From Henckelia pumila (taxonomy: Eukaryota > Streptophyta > Magnoliopsida > Lamiales > Gesneriaceae), in contig NC_133122.1 in NCBI RefSeq assembly GCF_033568475.1, forward strand, positions 142,483,402-142,547,401: a stretch of 64,000 bases of DNA, read 5' to 3'. The translations under genes were made by a program, and so were the position numbers. Shown in pieces: positions 12,803 through 24,959 of the stretch; within the stretch, counting starts at the first letter, position 1, and each line of letters starts with the position of its first letter. Under the pieces are notes generated by a model. The model searched no databases and had not been told where the DNA came from. It worked only from the letters and a program-made list of their open reading frames with translations.

Positions 12803-13452
12803 AGGCTTGGAATAGGGTCGGGATCCGTTCGTACCTCTCCTACCCAATCCCCGTCTCGAAAAACAATCGAGAAATTTTTTTTCTCTCGATCCTATATCTG
12901 ACACATTTCGGGACCCAAATATTCGGGATCCCGTCGGATAGGGAGAGAAAATCCCGATTTTTTTTTTATTTTTAAAATTTCGTTAAAAAAACAAAAAAAA
13001 TATATTATTAAATAAATTGTCAAATTACATCTCTTATTCATATTTGTTCTAACTAGATAATTATAAATATGAATTAATTAAATTATTAATTTAATTTTTA
13101 AAAAATACACAAAAATAAAATGACATTTCATGATTCTACTATTCGATAGTTTCAACAACAAACAATTACGTGAATTAAGTTATAGCTTAATTATTATATG
13201 AGTTGAAACACAATAATATTTAGCTCAATATATTAATAAAATTATTAATAAAATATATTATAATATTAATTCGGGACAGGTTCGGAATCCCATCGGGATA
13301 AGGATTTATTTTCGATCCCTTTTCCGATATTAATCTGGATGGAAAAAATCCCGAAAATTCGGATTAGGAAAATGCCGGGATGAAATTTTTTCGGGACGAA
13401 AATGTAATAAGATTCGCGAAGGGTCGAGATTTCGGAAATTTTGTCACCCCTA
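12803..13452. mobile_element. Possible nonautonomous hAT-like element
   Basis: The segment is unusual for its surroundings: both arms contain GGGTCGGGAT, CGGGATCCCG and TCGGGAC motifs in mirrored arrangement around an AT-rich core. It begins TAGGCTTGG and ends CACCCCTA, whose complement TAGGGGTG is a common hAT-type terminus. The flanking 8-mers GTTTTGTA and GTTTCCTG are only half alike, so a target duplication is not proven. No transposase reading frame is present. Confidence 0.45.
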
Positions 13453-13759
13453 GTTTCCTGTACATTTTATACTACTATTTAAAATTTTAATTAGCTATAA
13501 CAAGGTCAGCTCCTTGCAGTATAGTAACGGGCATTTGTGTGATATTATACGATCAACCAAATAATTTGGTCATCTTCCAAACGTAATTATAAACATTGAA
13601 GTCGTTCATTTCATAAATTTCTCAATAAAATTAAAGTATATAACATGAGCAAATAAACGGAAAATTAAGATAGCCAAAAGATTTATCACAAAAATTCTAT
13701 AAGACAGACGGTATCATGGGTCATTTTTTTTAAAAAAAAATCTTCTATTCTACTCGACT

Positions 13760-14170
13760 TATTCAAAATATTATTTTTTATTGTTAATATTAATCACATC
13801 AATTCGTCTCACAACACTTACTCAAATATTATATTTTACGTTTAATTTCAACACCGATGGAATCGCAAACTAAAATATTTGAAGGTCATGATTATATTTA
13901 TTGGATAAAACTAAATAAAAGAGAACCCCACAAAAATCAAGAAACATCTGCTGTTTCTTCGTTTATAATATAAATATAAAGACAAGAATTGTCTTGTCAC
14001 GTATAATTGTATGTATGATAATGTATTATTCTAATCTACTTATGAAAAATATTATTTTTATTTTAAATATTGATAGCATCAATTCGTCTCACAAATTATT
14101 TACTCAAATTTTATGTTTTACGTTTAATTTCAACACCGATCGAATCGCAAACTAAAAGTGAAGTAATCTT
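13760..14170. repeat. Diverged direct repeat, period about 281 bp
   Basis: The stretch around ACGTTTAATTTCAACACCGA occurs at about 13838 and again at 14119, with surrounding similarity of some 120 bp on each side (AATTCGTCTCACAA is shared). It lies in the spacer between the two kinase genes. Confidence 0.6.
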
Positions 14171-14916
14171 TCGAATACTAGAAATGAGAACCGAAATCGA
14201 AACTAATTCTTACGTTTTGATTCTTATTAATTGATAAATGAAATAAGAGCCAAACCGGAACCAAAATTTTTGAATTTGCAAGTGTTTGTTGGTTTTTAAA
14301 TAATACATCTCAACTTTTCGAGAAAGTATTAATTAAATAATATTAAGATAAATAATATTTAAAAATTAAAATTATCCTCAGAACTCAACCTTTGAACAAC
14401 TTCACTCGCATAACACTACAAGGCCAAAGAAGTTGCAAAAAAATATTAAAATCTTTGCTGCAAATATTTTCAGATTTCCAGACTCCATGAACCAAGAACA
14501 CAATAGATCACAAATGTCATATCGTATATCATAATCCAAGAAAATCAAAATGTATGAACCAACTCTACGCGACGGTACATAGCTAGATGAACCGGACACA
14601 GGCACGGACCTCGATTCGCACTGGACTCGAGTGACTTCAATGTCACCTGCTATATTGATCAAAGTGATTAATATTTTGGACAATGCGAACGCATGAATAC
14701 ACATAGATAGCATCTCAACTATTATAGATCGTTTGGAATTTAAATCCAGAAACACGAAAAACAAAACCACAAAACAACAGTTTTCATAGTAATAAGCATC
14801 CTCCCCATGTCTGTCCGCGGGCAAGATTCAAGAAATTAAACCTAGATACATACACACGACGGACTCAGAATCACCTTTTTTCCTTTTCATTTTCTTTGCT
14901 ATTTTCTTACCGCTTG

Positions 14917-16707
14917 CTAATCTGTAGTCATCGGTTGAGTCAAGCAGCACCTGAAACGAGCCTTTCTAACAGTCGTCATGATCTCGTTCTCTGCAGCCTC
15001 GAGCATTCTGACCACCTCACTGAAAGATGGCCTCACGTCTGGATTAACATCCCAGCAAAGAGTCATGATCTGACCAAGGGCCGGAAGGCAATCGTTGGGG
15101 ATTGTCGGTCGAACACCTTTATTGACGACTGCAAAGGCAGCCTGAACGGCAGTCATGTTCTGGAATGGAAGCATCCCAGTTATGAGCTCCCATAGCACAA
15201 TTCCAAAGCTGTATACATCGACTTTTTGTGTGTATGGCCGATGCTGAATCATCTCCCTGAAATTTAAGAACAATTCCACAAATATCCCACCAAAAGACAA
15301 TTAAAAAAATCTACTACCACAAGAAAATCAAAACAAAAAGAATAATCACAGAAACAGCTTGGAGTCTCAAATCATCTGTATCAAACACAATTGAACTATT
15401 TTAACAGCAACATCAATGATTGAATTTAGAGAAAACTAAGGTAGTGTTTGGGAGAGTTTCTTGTGAAATTTTGTGAAAGAAAAATTGAGAAGAGTTTCCT
15501 AAAAGCTCTCTCAAACACTACCTAAAGATTTTTAGATAAGAGATGAGAGCTCAACAAAAAAAAAAAAAAAAAAAATCATGCAGAACAAGCATGCTACAGG
15601 CTTTCAGTGTTTCAAACAGCTTGAATGTATGATGAAATGGAATGTCTTAAATAATTAATTTAGGCAGCAAAAATAGTGAGTACTAATGGACGGGGAATTT
15701 GTATGTTAAGAGAAATAAAATACAATCGATTAGCACACAACTGTTACGACCAAATAGATTGAAAATGTATGAAAACATAAAAGAAGAGAAACAAAACAAT
15801 AATAATTAACTTACGGTGCCATCCAACGATAAGTGCCCGTCTCTGGTGTCATTCCTTCAGTCTGTACCTCAATGCGAGCTACACCAAAATCCGCAATCTT
15901 GATGGATTTGTCCGCTGATATTAAAAGATTATCTGACTTCAAGTCTCGATGGATTAAATTCAACCCATGCACATATGCCATACCTCTTGCCACATCCAAG
16001 GCCTGCTTTACAGCCAATTTAAGGGGTACAGCACGGTTCTGCCGCTTCATCAAGAACTGCCGCACTGAACCTCCCTTGGCATATTCAGTCACAATACACC
16101 AGACCATGGGTTTGCGGCATGCACCAATGAAGCGAACGATATTTGGATGCTTCAGAGTCGCTAACATCATTACCTCTTGTTGAAACTGCTGCTCCATCAA
16201 GTGTGCCCTCTCTGTATCATTCTCTGGTTTCTCGAGAAGCTTAATTGCAACATCCTCACCATTATACGTGCCTCTGTACAACTTTCCAAAAGCCCCTTGA
16301 GCAAAAGCTGGCCCCATGTTCAGCTTCCGCAGGTCAATGGTCCACTCATCATAGTCACCAAGTCCTTGTGTTGGATACCGAGGGTTCATTAAAGCTTGAG
16401 CCAGCGCATCATTACTCAGCCCATGAGATGCTCTCCCATGATTGACACTAGCAGCGCCTGAATAGTTGTGTACATGCTTGAGGCCTTGGTGGCCCAAGAT
16501 ACGAGTGTTGGAACCATTCGATCCAGTACTGCTGTCCATCGACATGGCAACAGAGCCTCCACCGTTGCTCAACTGCAAGCTCCCATAACTATCTACCGAC
16601 ATATTTGATCCCTCATTGAGCTTGCGATAGAAATTTTGAGAAAAATCGTAATAATCGTGGTTATGGTTTAGGTTTATGATTCCAGTAAATTTCGGACCCT
16701 CCAACAT
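14917..16707 (-). CDS. Raf-like MAPKKK protein kinase, tandem copy B
   Basis: Exons 16707-15815 and 15256-14917 on the minus strand encode 410 aa with the same splice junction as copy A. The shared start MLEG is chosen although the frame is open upstream to an ATG at 16791; that extension is not conserved in copy A beyond the part corresponding to leader sequence. All kinase motifs are intact: the glycine loop, [15 protein letters not shown] and GTYRWMAPE. The C-terminal exon differs from copy A at 25 of 340 bases, but most changes are silent or conservative, so this copy also appears to be under protein-level constraint. The kinase-core half of exon 1 differs by a single base, giving Thr instead of Asn in the segment before LKHPNIV. 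The leader again has a donor GTGAAG (near 17482-17487) and a GA-rich tract. Confidence 0.92.
15440..15522. mobile_element. Tourist-like MITE in the intron of kinase copy B
   Basis: An 83-bp foldback with ends GGTAGTGTTTGGGAGAG and, reverse-complemented, GGTAGTGTTTGAGAGAG (16 of 17 alike), flanked by TAA on both sides. A three-base TAA/TTA duplication is the mark of PIF/Harbinger (Tourist) MITEs. The homologous intron position of copy A lacks it, so it arrived after the duplication. It is the same family as 32522-32703. Confidence 0.85.
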
Positions 16708-17752
16708 TTTCTCGAATTTCTTATCAGTATTTTCAACCAAACAGAACCTTGAAACCCCTTTATCCTTTATGCTTAAGCATTTCCAACTCAACCTCTCTCA
16801 CCAAATACCTATAAAGAACACATGAAAAAAAAACTGATAACTTCAAATAGTGTTCCATGGCTCCATCTATATCTTTTTTATTATAAAAAAGTAATTCATG
16901 ACAATAGAGGATAGTCGATCCAATTGACAACACCAAAATTATTTATATCATCAAAACTTTAATAACACCTTCAAAACCACCAAAGAGGCTCTAGTAAAAC
17001 CCAAAAACACAAACCAAGATTATATAATAAGCGCCAAAATCCGTATAACTGTACACAAGCAAAGCTAAACTAGCTTCGTTGAGCTCAAAATATAATTCCT
17101 AAGATACATCTAGTTTGATATTCAACATAATCGAAATGCTCATGCTATAGATACTCATTCGCCTCCCATTTTCTTGAGTAGAAGACTCGTTCCAGACAAC
17201 AGAACTAGAAATCCCACCTCCAAATTTCCCCTCCCCAAAACCAAAAAAATAGAACCAAGATTCAAACTTTAGCAATAAACCCCACAAAAGATGAAATCAT
17301 CACACGCAAAAATCAACACCCAAATTCAATCCAGCTAAAAACATACCAAAATTAAACCCCAGACAATCACACATAAACAAAAGAACAAGCCCACAAAACC
17401 TCCGAATACGCTAAAATTTCAGTGATCCGATGGTAAAATACACGAGAAATAGAAAAATACAGCTCGATCAAGAGGGCTTGACTTCACTTTTTCGTCGGCT
17501 TGGGTCAGCCAAAGGCGATGCAATACCGCAGAAGACTGGCGAATTGACAAGTTTGCCCCTCGTCCACACAAAACTTCAGCTGTACACGGTAAGAATCAAA
17601 GATGTAGTAGAAAGAACGATGCCTTGAGAGAGACCGTTTTAGAGAGAGCAACCAGACAACGGAGAGAGAGAGAGAGAAAGAGATGAAATGAAGGGAGCTG
17701 GAAATGGAATGGGAAAATGGAAACGAACCCTTGTGTTAATTATATTACCCAA

Positions 17753-17803
17753 ATTTTTAATTTTAATTTTAATTTTAATTTTAATTTTAATTTTAATTTT
17801 AAT
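17753..17803. repeat. Hexanucleotide microsatellite (TTTTAA)n
   Basis: About eight uninterrupted units of TTTTAA/AATTTT lie just upstream of the kinase copy B leader. It marks the end of the duplicated segment. Confidence 0.8.
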
Positions 17804-19600
17804 AACTAATTAATTAATTAATATTAATTTGAATTTTTTATTACAAATTTAATTTATTTAGCCTCTAAATTATTGTCAAAATGCACCGCGTCGATTTTTT
17901 ATGTATAACTTTGAAAGAACTATGATTAAGGAAAATAATTAAAATTGTACCATAATATATCGAGTGCAAATGTAACTCTAAATGTAAACCGTGTTTTTTG
18001 GAAAAAAAATGAAATAAAATTAATCGATCGAACATGGCTATTCGAATTGAATTTCTTATAAATCTGCAAAATTGCATCGTGATTATCCCTAATTATATTA
18101 CATATTTTTTTAATAATAGAATTGCATAATTAGTGATACAATAAAATTAAAAATACAAAACACAAACATAAATACACACATATATATGTATTACGAGATA
18201 GGATTAACAAAACTTGTAAAAATTTTGAGGTAAGAGAGAAATAAATATTGTAAAGAATAATAATTTATCATTTAAATGATCTTTACACATTCTTGAAACT
18301 AATTATTCCAACAGCCCTCTCTTACGTTTGTGTGATATGGATATCATAGAACATATAACTTGATCATTTTTCAAGCGTAATTATGAACAACTGAATATTG
18401 TTATATAGTAAAATTTATTTGTATCAAAGAAAAATTGGCCAAGTTTATAAATAAAATGCAAGTGTAAATGTGATATCTAGTGAGGAATTTCTCGTAATTC
18501 TCAAATTTGAACTTCATTCATTGGTCACAAAAGGAATCATTCTATCTCCGACTTCTGAAAAATGAAGTTGGTGAACGAAATAATAAATGAAGGGCACACC
18601 TAATGCTATTGTCGTGCTTCAAATTAAGTAAATAAAAATATTTATATAATTCCATATTTATTCATTCAAAGATTTTAAGTTTTATGCTTAATTTAAAATG
18701 TATTTAACCAAATAATGCAAGATTGGACATTCTTCATCAGTAAATAAATTCATTCAAATTAAGAAGATTAGACCATGCATCTCCTGAATTAAGAAGAGTA
18801 GATGCAAGCATGGGTCGAAACCATCGGTTTCCGGGTCAAAATCTTTCCACGAGTTGTAATCGACCAAGCCGATGAAGTACTACCCGTTGTTGGACGGGTC
18901 GGCTCCTTTGACCCACATGAACCACGAGTCAGGGTGGATCAAACATTGACCCTTGGTCAGGTTTAGAAGAGCAAAGATTGTTGAAGCATTTGTTTAGTCA
19001 AATTAATGTATTTAAAAGAAAAAACTATTTTTCTTAACCACCCCAGTAAACGATGCATGTGCTTCATGAATTGCTCCTTTAATCCACATTACTATAATTG
19101 GCAAATCAATCCCATCGATTAAACACGCAGCAAGTTTTGTCGGCTTCAATTTAGAAAAATTAAATATATATGCTATGTAATATAGTATTAGTATTTGTTT
19201 CAAAACTTTAATTATGATTCTGAATTTTACGTATGTCTTGTATCATTCAACATTATCCAACAACAATCAAACCTGAAACCAGACACCCTTTAGTGCAACC
19301 GACAGTATCCCAAACGCACACAATTTTTTTTTTCCCCCAGAATTGTTTAGAGTAATATGTTTAGTTCAATCTACCTTGAGGACGTGTCAAGTGACGAGCA
19401 TTGATCTGCAAACGATACAATACCTCACTGTGGTATCTCATCGACCATACCAATACATCGTTCAAATTTTTAGTCTTAAATACTGATTCATGTTCTAAAA
19501 CGAGAAATAAATGAAAACAAAGCATCCATATTTCAAGATGTTGCTAAGTTTTTTTTATCTCATTTCCGCAAATCATGTATTGGTAGTTACAAAATTGTAT
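17804..19600. other. Intergenic DNA between kinase copy B and the YTH gene
   Basis: No gene is supported. A locally more GC-rich patch at 18800-18960 contains GGGTCGAAACC, GACGGGTCGG and related motifs but no coding signal I recognise. Confidence 0.5.
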
Positions 19601-19846
19601 GTAAATAGAATGGCTCTCAAATGCTCAATCCTCCGGTGCCTAGCGCCACCCACCTTTATAAGGGGAAAAAAACAAAACAAAACTACTGAGGGCATTGAAT
19701 ACTAATGAGATGTATGAAACCATCACCTCAGTGATTATATAGTCAGTGGCTTCCATTTGAGAATCCCAGATCCTAAATGCAATTTCAGTCTGTGTACTAC
19801 ACGTGAGATACACGGCATTCACTCCAAATCAATCTACGACAGGTTT

Positions 19847-22800
19847 TCACTGCAATACGAGTCTACGATTCAGGGTGTCAGCCAAATAATCGGATCGTTG
19901 ATTTATCTGTTTGGTGGCAGGATAAGCTGATGTCTTTGCAGTTGAACTAGATCGCTGTTTGTCCTTCCTCTCCTGCATCACTTTCTCCCGTCCTTCGAAA
20001 AAGTTGAAATCGTCGAGGATGGACGTTTCGGCATCATATTTCTTGAAAATTTTGATCATTTTAATTCCCTGTTCCAGGTCCACCTGAAATCAGGAATCAT
20101 GGGTGGATGAGTCGAGAATGAAGAACTCTTTAGCATGTTCGCGGTTCAACACTTTAACAGAGAAGATAATATGAAAGGTATATGAACTCACAACCACTGA
20201 GTGTGGCAGAAAATGGAAGTATATGGAGTGTGAACAGGAGATGCAGAGAATTCAGTAGTAAACTTACGTTAAGGACTCAAATGAATATAAAAGAAGTAAG
20301 CAAGAATTCAATGCTAAAAATGAATTAGGAAAACGGAACATCGATATATGCTGAAGTAAAAATTAATGATTAATCTAATTATGCCATTTGACAACCATCC
20401 TGCATGAAATATGGCTTCATTGAAGTATTTTTCTTGCATACTTGCCTCATAGTATGCAGCTTGAGTCGAACACAATCACTCATCCAATTATTAAATTCAA
20501 CCGCCATTTTATATTAAGTGGCTGCTTTACTTATTAGAATAGGAACTGCAGACCAAATACAACTGAAAGGTTGAACTTGGAAGAATTGAAACAAATCAAG
20601 AATGAAAGTCATTTTGGGCAGCATGGGTATGAAAATCCTGTGGTTTCTGAATTGAATTGAATTTTATCAGTTAGCAAAACTTGGGAAGCAACTGCTTTCA
20701 GCCTGGCAAAAAAAATAGATGACAGTGGTTCCAGTACCTCTTGTGAATCTCGACTCTGCGTAACATAGTTATTGTCATTATTTTCCAGACATATGCTATG
20801 GAAGAGACTACTGGGTACATCCTTGACAATATGCCATTTTACAGGAAACTGCCCACCCCAACTACCCCAATTCCAGTAATCAGCATCATTCTCGAAGTCA
20901 AGAGGTCCAACCATCTCAGCCACCCCATAAAATTGTCCACTGCCATTTACCTGAAAATAGGTACAATGTCATTTCAAACGGGTGGATAAGATAATCATAC
21001 ACCAAAATCACCAGTTTGCAACCTGATTAATACCACCAAAGTAATTGTTAAATTTTCAAAATGACGTCACATGCTAAAATTTTACCACACAAAGTAGCAT
21101 TTTTAGATGACTGGCATGACTAAAGCATAATACTGCAACCCATGGGGAAAGGTTGAAGGAGCCCCCAAAGAAACATGGCATCATCTACCTCTCCAGTCTC
21201 CGCATAGAAAATAACTCCAAGGTATTTTTTTTCTCGAATGTAGCATCACTACTTGCAGGAAAAAATTTCAAGGTACATCTCTTAGTTCAGCAAAAGCTAC
21301 AAATGCAGAAATATTTTCAACACGCTCCCTTCCTTTCACCATAACATTACTAACTACTAAATCTGTGGCATCTTCATTCGCATAAACATCTGGAAAAAAA
21401 TCAGAATTGATGCGATTAAAACATGCATCAAAATGTTAAATGCTCTGTTGAGAAAAAAATAATGATTGAGGTAAAAAAAAAATAATAATTTCATCTCCAT
21501 TCCTTAATTTTCTATGATCAGCTGATGATTTGTCAATTGCATCACATTAAAACTGGCATTCAGAAAATGATTTGGTCCCAACAGTTAAAAAATTAAAATA
21601 TCAAATTATCACCCAAAAACTGATATTTTGCATATCTAGTTATGGGCCGCTGTTCAACTCCAGAAATAACCTACAATTCACCTAGTGGTGCTAAGGAAAG
21701 GGGAACAACTATTATACAGCCATTGATGGCTATTTTCAATCACTGAAACAGTTTCCAGACCAAGACAACGGCATTGAGCTTATCAGCGCACATTGATAAC
21801 TAGTTATTCATCATGTCAACCTCTGGTTCTTTGGAATACCTACTTTCATTTGAGAGAGATTAAATAGGGTCTCCCATGCAACAATTGTCCGATAAGAAGT
21901 TCAATTAACTTACTGAGAAAAATAAGAAGAGTGGACAACTTCCTTCCATTTCCTTTGCATCTCTGTAGGCAGCATCTAGCTTCCTGTTTCCGAGTTTTGT
22001 GCTAGCCCAAACACCATATTTTATGCTTTTATGGATGTTATCTTCGTTGAAAGACTTGATGACAAAAAACTTCGCATGTTTGTAGTCAGTCTTGAAATCT
22101 TCTAAGTTAAACATGTCGTCACAAATTGCAGAAGGAGATTTGACATCTTTAATCTCTGATAAAGAGTCCTTGTCAAGCAAACTCCTGCCTTTTGGCTTCC
22201 AAGCCATTGATTTGCAGTTCCATTTACCTGAGCAACCAAGTGCATCAGCAGAAACACTGACAGAATTCATATCCCTATTACGTCTTCCACCTTTGTCTTG
22301 AGCAAATTGATTTCGATTAAAACTAGATACAACTTTTCTTTGGTTAGCCTGGTGCCAGGGTGAGGAGTTCGCAGTCAATCCAAAGCCCTGAAATTGAGCC
22401 CTCCAGTACAATATTAGAATTCAAGGAATGTGAAAGGATTTGTGAGTGAATGCCTTAAATTGGTTCTAGATATATTAAATTTTCATTATTCAACATCATT
22501 TCCTAGCCATACAGATGCTATGCATGCATTATATATCCAAAGAAAAATAAAATAGAACAGGAGAAAAAACTGAACGGGCAGAAGTAACAAAAAGTTGTAC
22601 AGTTTGACATTGTAAAATTAAAACATTTTCATATTTAGCGTGTTATAATTGATCCCAATCAAGCCCATATTCAATAACATGTGAACTGAAAGCAAAGGCC
22701 AATAAATTTTTCACATAAAAATCGAAGGGTGCTATTGTTATCCCTTTTATTCTTCCCTATGCTGTGACTGTGCAAATTATATGTTCTGCGCAGAAAAGTG

Positions 22801-24698
22801 AGATGGCACCACGGTAATTTTGTGAATGCTTGTTATTGGATACTGCCACAGGCCAAGGTAATAGCTGCATGAGTGGAAAATACATTCAAGTTTTTAAGCA
22901 AATATCATACTTAAAGGAAGCTTCAATCATTATCAACAGCAATGAGAAAAAATATGTTATTTATCTAGCAGTGAGCTGTAATCAAGTTCCATGAACTGTG
23001 TAATTTATGTGCTCGTAGGAAACATTAAACAAACCTTTGCAACATTTTGTTCATTTGATCTCATGTCAATTGGTTGAGCATATGCAGATCCAGAACTCGA
23101 TGGTGATATGAACCTGCTGGTACCTAAGGAACATGGGCAACTTGGCAAAGCTTCTTTAGGTCCATATTCTCTAGTGAATTTATAACGATCGCGGACACTA
23201 TTTCGAGAGCGATTCCCTCTGCCGAAAGGTCCTGGTCCGAAATATTTACCGTCGATAAAGTTTTCTTGACTACCACTTCCTGATGGAATCAATTCAGCAT
23301 GTGAAGCTGTTAGCACAGAAGTAACATAGAGCGGGCCAGGTGATACTGCAGCTTAATTGTAAGGAGGAGTACCAGGTGTTTGATGTGGAGAGAATAGCTG
23401 ACCACCATTTGTTCTTCTATATTGAGGGTTAGTCAGTAGGGTAAACTGTTTATATGCTGCCTGGTTGTCAGAGACATACTCAGGAAGAAAGAACATCGAA
23501 GACCTATCATTGCACATTGCCTTAAACAAGACAAGAAACAGTTAAGTCTATGAATATTCTCTATTGAGGAAATATTATCCAGATCCGAGACAATTATCGA
23601 TACCCACCGGGATGACACACAAATTTTTGGCATCGTAATAATTTGAATGCTCAACCCAGTTACCCCTACCGTTACCAAAACCTGGCCCAAAGCAAGATCA
23701 TCAGGAATAAAAACAACATGAAGCAGAAACATCAATAATATAAAATTATAAATAATAACAAACATGATTTCTTCACTACAGAATGCCTAACATGATTTCT
23801 TCACTTCACAGCTTAATGCTCTATACCATAAATTTGTCGAGGACACCTTGGTGCCACCCAATACGTCAACCAGCCACTTTAATATTTGTACGTGAAATTT
23901 GTAGCTCAAGTTTTAATTGCTACATGTTGTACATAAACTCGGTCGAGATTGCTCTTCTTTCAAGTCGTGGAGTAAAGACCTAATCATTTGCTGTCAACAA
24001 ATGGACATATTGACCAACAATGAGGCAGAAGACTCGGCAATTCTAATACACATTACATGATTAGGTCAGAGCAAGCAAGAATTGGACGAATGAAACAAGG
24101 AAATAAATTTCAGAAATGCCTTCCAATTAAAATAAATCGGTGAAACCTTCACTGCATAAATTGACACAGGGGTGACAATGCCACTTTATAAACTTTAAGA
24201 AGTACAAAATTCAGAAGACTGAATCAACAAAATGGGACCACGGGATGAGTGTTCCTGCTTATGCAGATAACTCGACCACCATGAAGAAATCCGCCATTAC
24301 AAACATTAATAAGGCTTCAAACGTTCAAACAATCAGGAATTTAACATACAATAAATACGAAAGCTTCAGAAAACTACCCTGCCTAAATATTTTACACGAA
24401 ACTGGTTCAAACAAATTTCTTTATTTTCAGAAAAGAAAAGCAAGTTCAGAAAAGTTATCCTTAATTTCCAGACTCGAGTTATCCAATTCCTCGCAGAAAG
24501 AAATCTTCCATATTAAACATTCAACTACATCCCCATTCTCAATCACATTCAAGAATAGAAAGACTGATTCTTGGTTTTGAACACGCATAAAGAAATAAAA
24601 ACACACAAGTACAACAATCAATGCATGTACAATAAGAACAAACCAGGAGATGAAAGGGGGGTGAATCGATCGAGTCTCTGTTGCTTAGAATCTTCCAT
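19847..24698 (-). pseudogene. YTH-domain (ECT family) m6A-reader gene with an in-frame stop
   Basis: Six exons on the minus strand fit in phase: 24698-24644, 23681-23608, 23520-23035, 22387-21914, 20950-20738 and 20083-19847. Together they span 512 sense codons except for one in-frame TAA at 23355-23353 (codon 99, after TPGTPPYN). The YTH domain (about 310-445) is intact: FFVIKSFNEDNIHKSIKYGVW, CPLFLFFSVNGSGQFYGVAEM, WHIVKDVP, LENNDNNYVTQSRDSQEV and SILDDFNFF. The aromatic cage tryptophans, one in KYGVW and two five apart in YWNWGSW, are all there. ECT proteins bind N6-methyladenosine in mRNA in the cytoplasm; the N-terminal half is normally a disordered Gly/Pro/Tyr/Ser-rich region, as here. 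The first two exons are less certain than the rest, but their phases close exactly. The stop could be a real loss of function, an N-terminally shortened protein from a downstream ATG, or a sequence error. I use pseudogene only because the frame is interrupted. Confidence 0.75.
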
Positions 24699-24959
24699 CA
24701 GACGAATCAAAATCAACCAATTAAAGTGAGCTCGAATCAAAAGAAGTAGAATAGGCGAGAAATTTGAGACCCAACCAGAAACCCAATTCAAAGGGCAGAA
24801 CTGAAATCATGCACACGCTTGTGAAAATTCGCAATTACTCACAAAGAATTGGTGTGTTCTTGAAGTAGCGAGGAAATTTTGGAACCCAAAACAAAAATGT
24901 TCGCGGGAGAGGGTTTGAAAATTAACGGACACCAATGGGTTTCAGATTAGCTCACTCAT

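Larger units (their letters stand above)
11600..14395. other. Spacer between the tandem kinases
   Basis: No gene is supported. It holds a TAA/AAT microsatellite (about 11880-11919), a probable decayed hAT-like element (12803-13452) and a diverged 281-bp-period direct repeat (about 13760-13890 and 14040-14170). Confidence 0.55.
14420..17730. repeat. Tandem segmental duplication, copy B (kinase gene)
   Basis: Direct-repeat partner of 8380-11580, covering the same gene with leader and 3' flank. Copy B is a little longer, partly because of an 83-bp MITE in its intron. Confidence 0.85.

Noticed and set aside
16708-16791. Longer start for kinase copy B at 16791
   Set aside because: The extension is not shared in frame by copy A, and the homologues start at MLEG.
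23326-23377. A micro-intron that would splice out the TAA in the YTH gene
   Set aside because: The nearest GT and AG around the stop are under 30 bp apart, too short for a plant intron.
24245-24621. 111-aa plus and 64-aa minus frames in the YTH gene region
   Set aside because: They lie in the first intron of the phase-consistent YTH model and show no motif.
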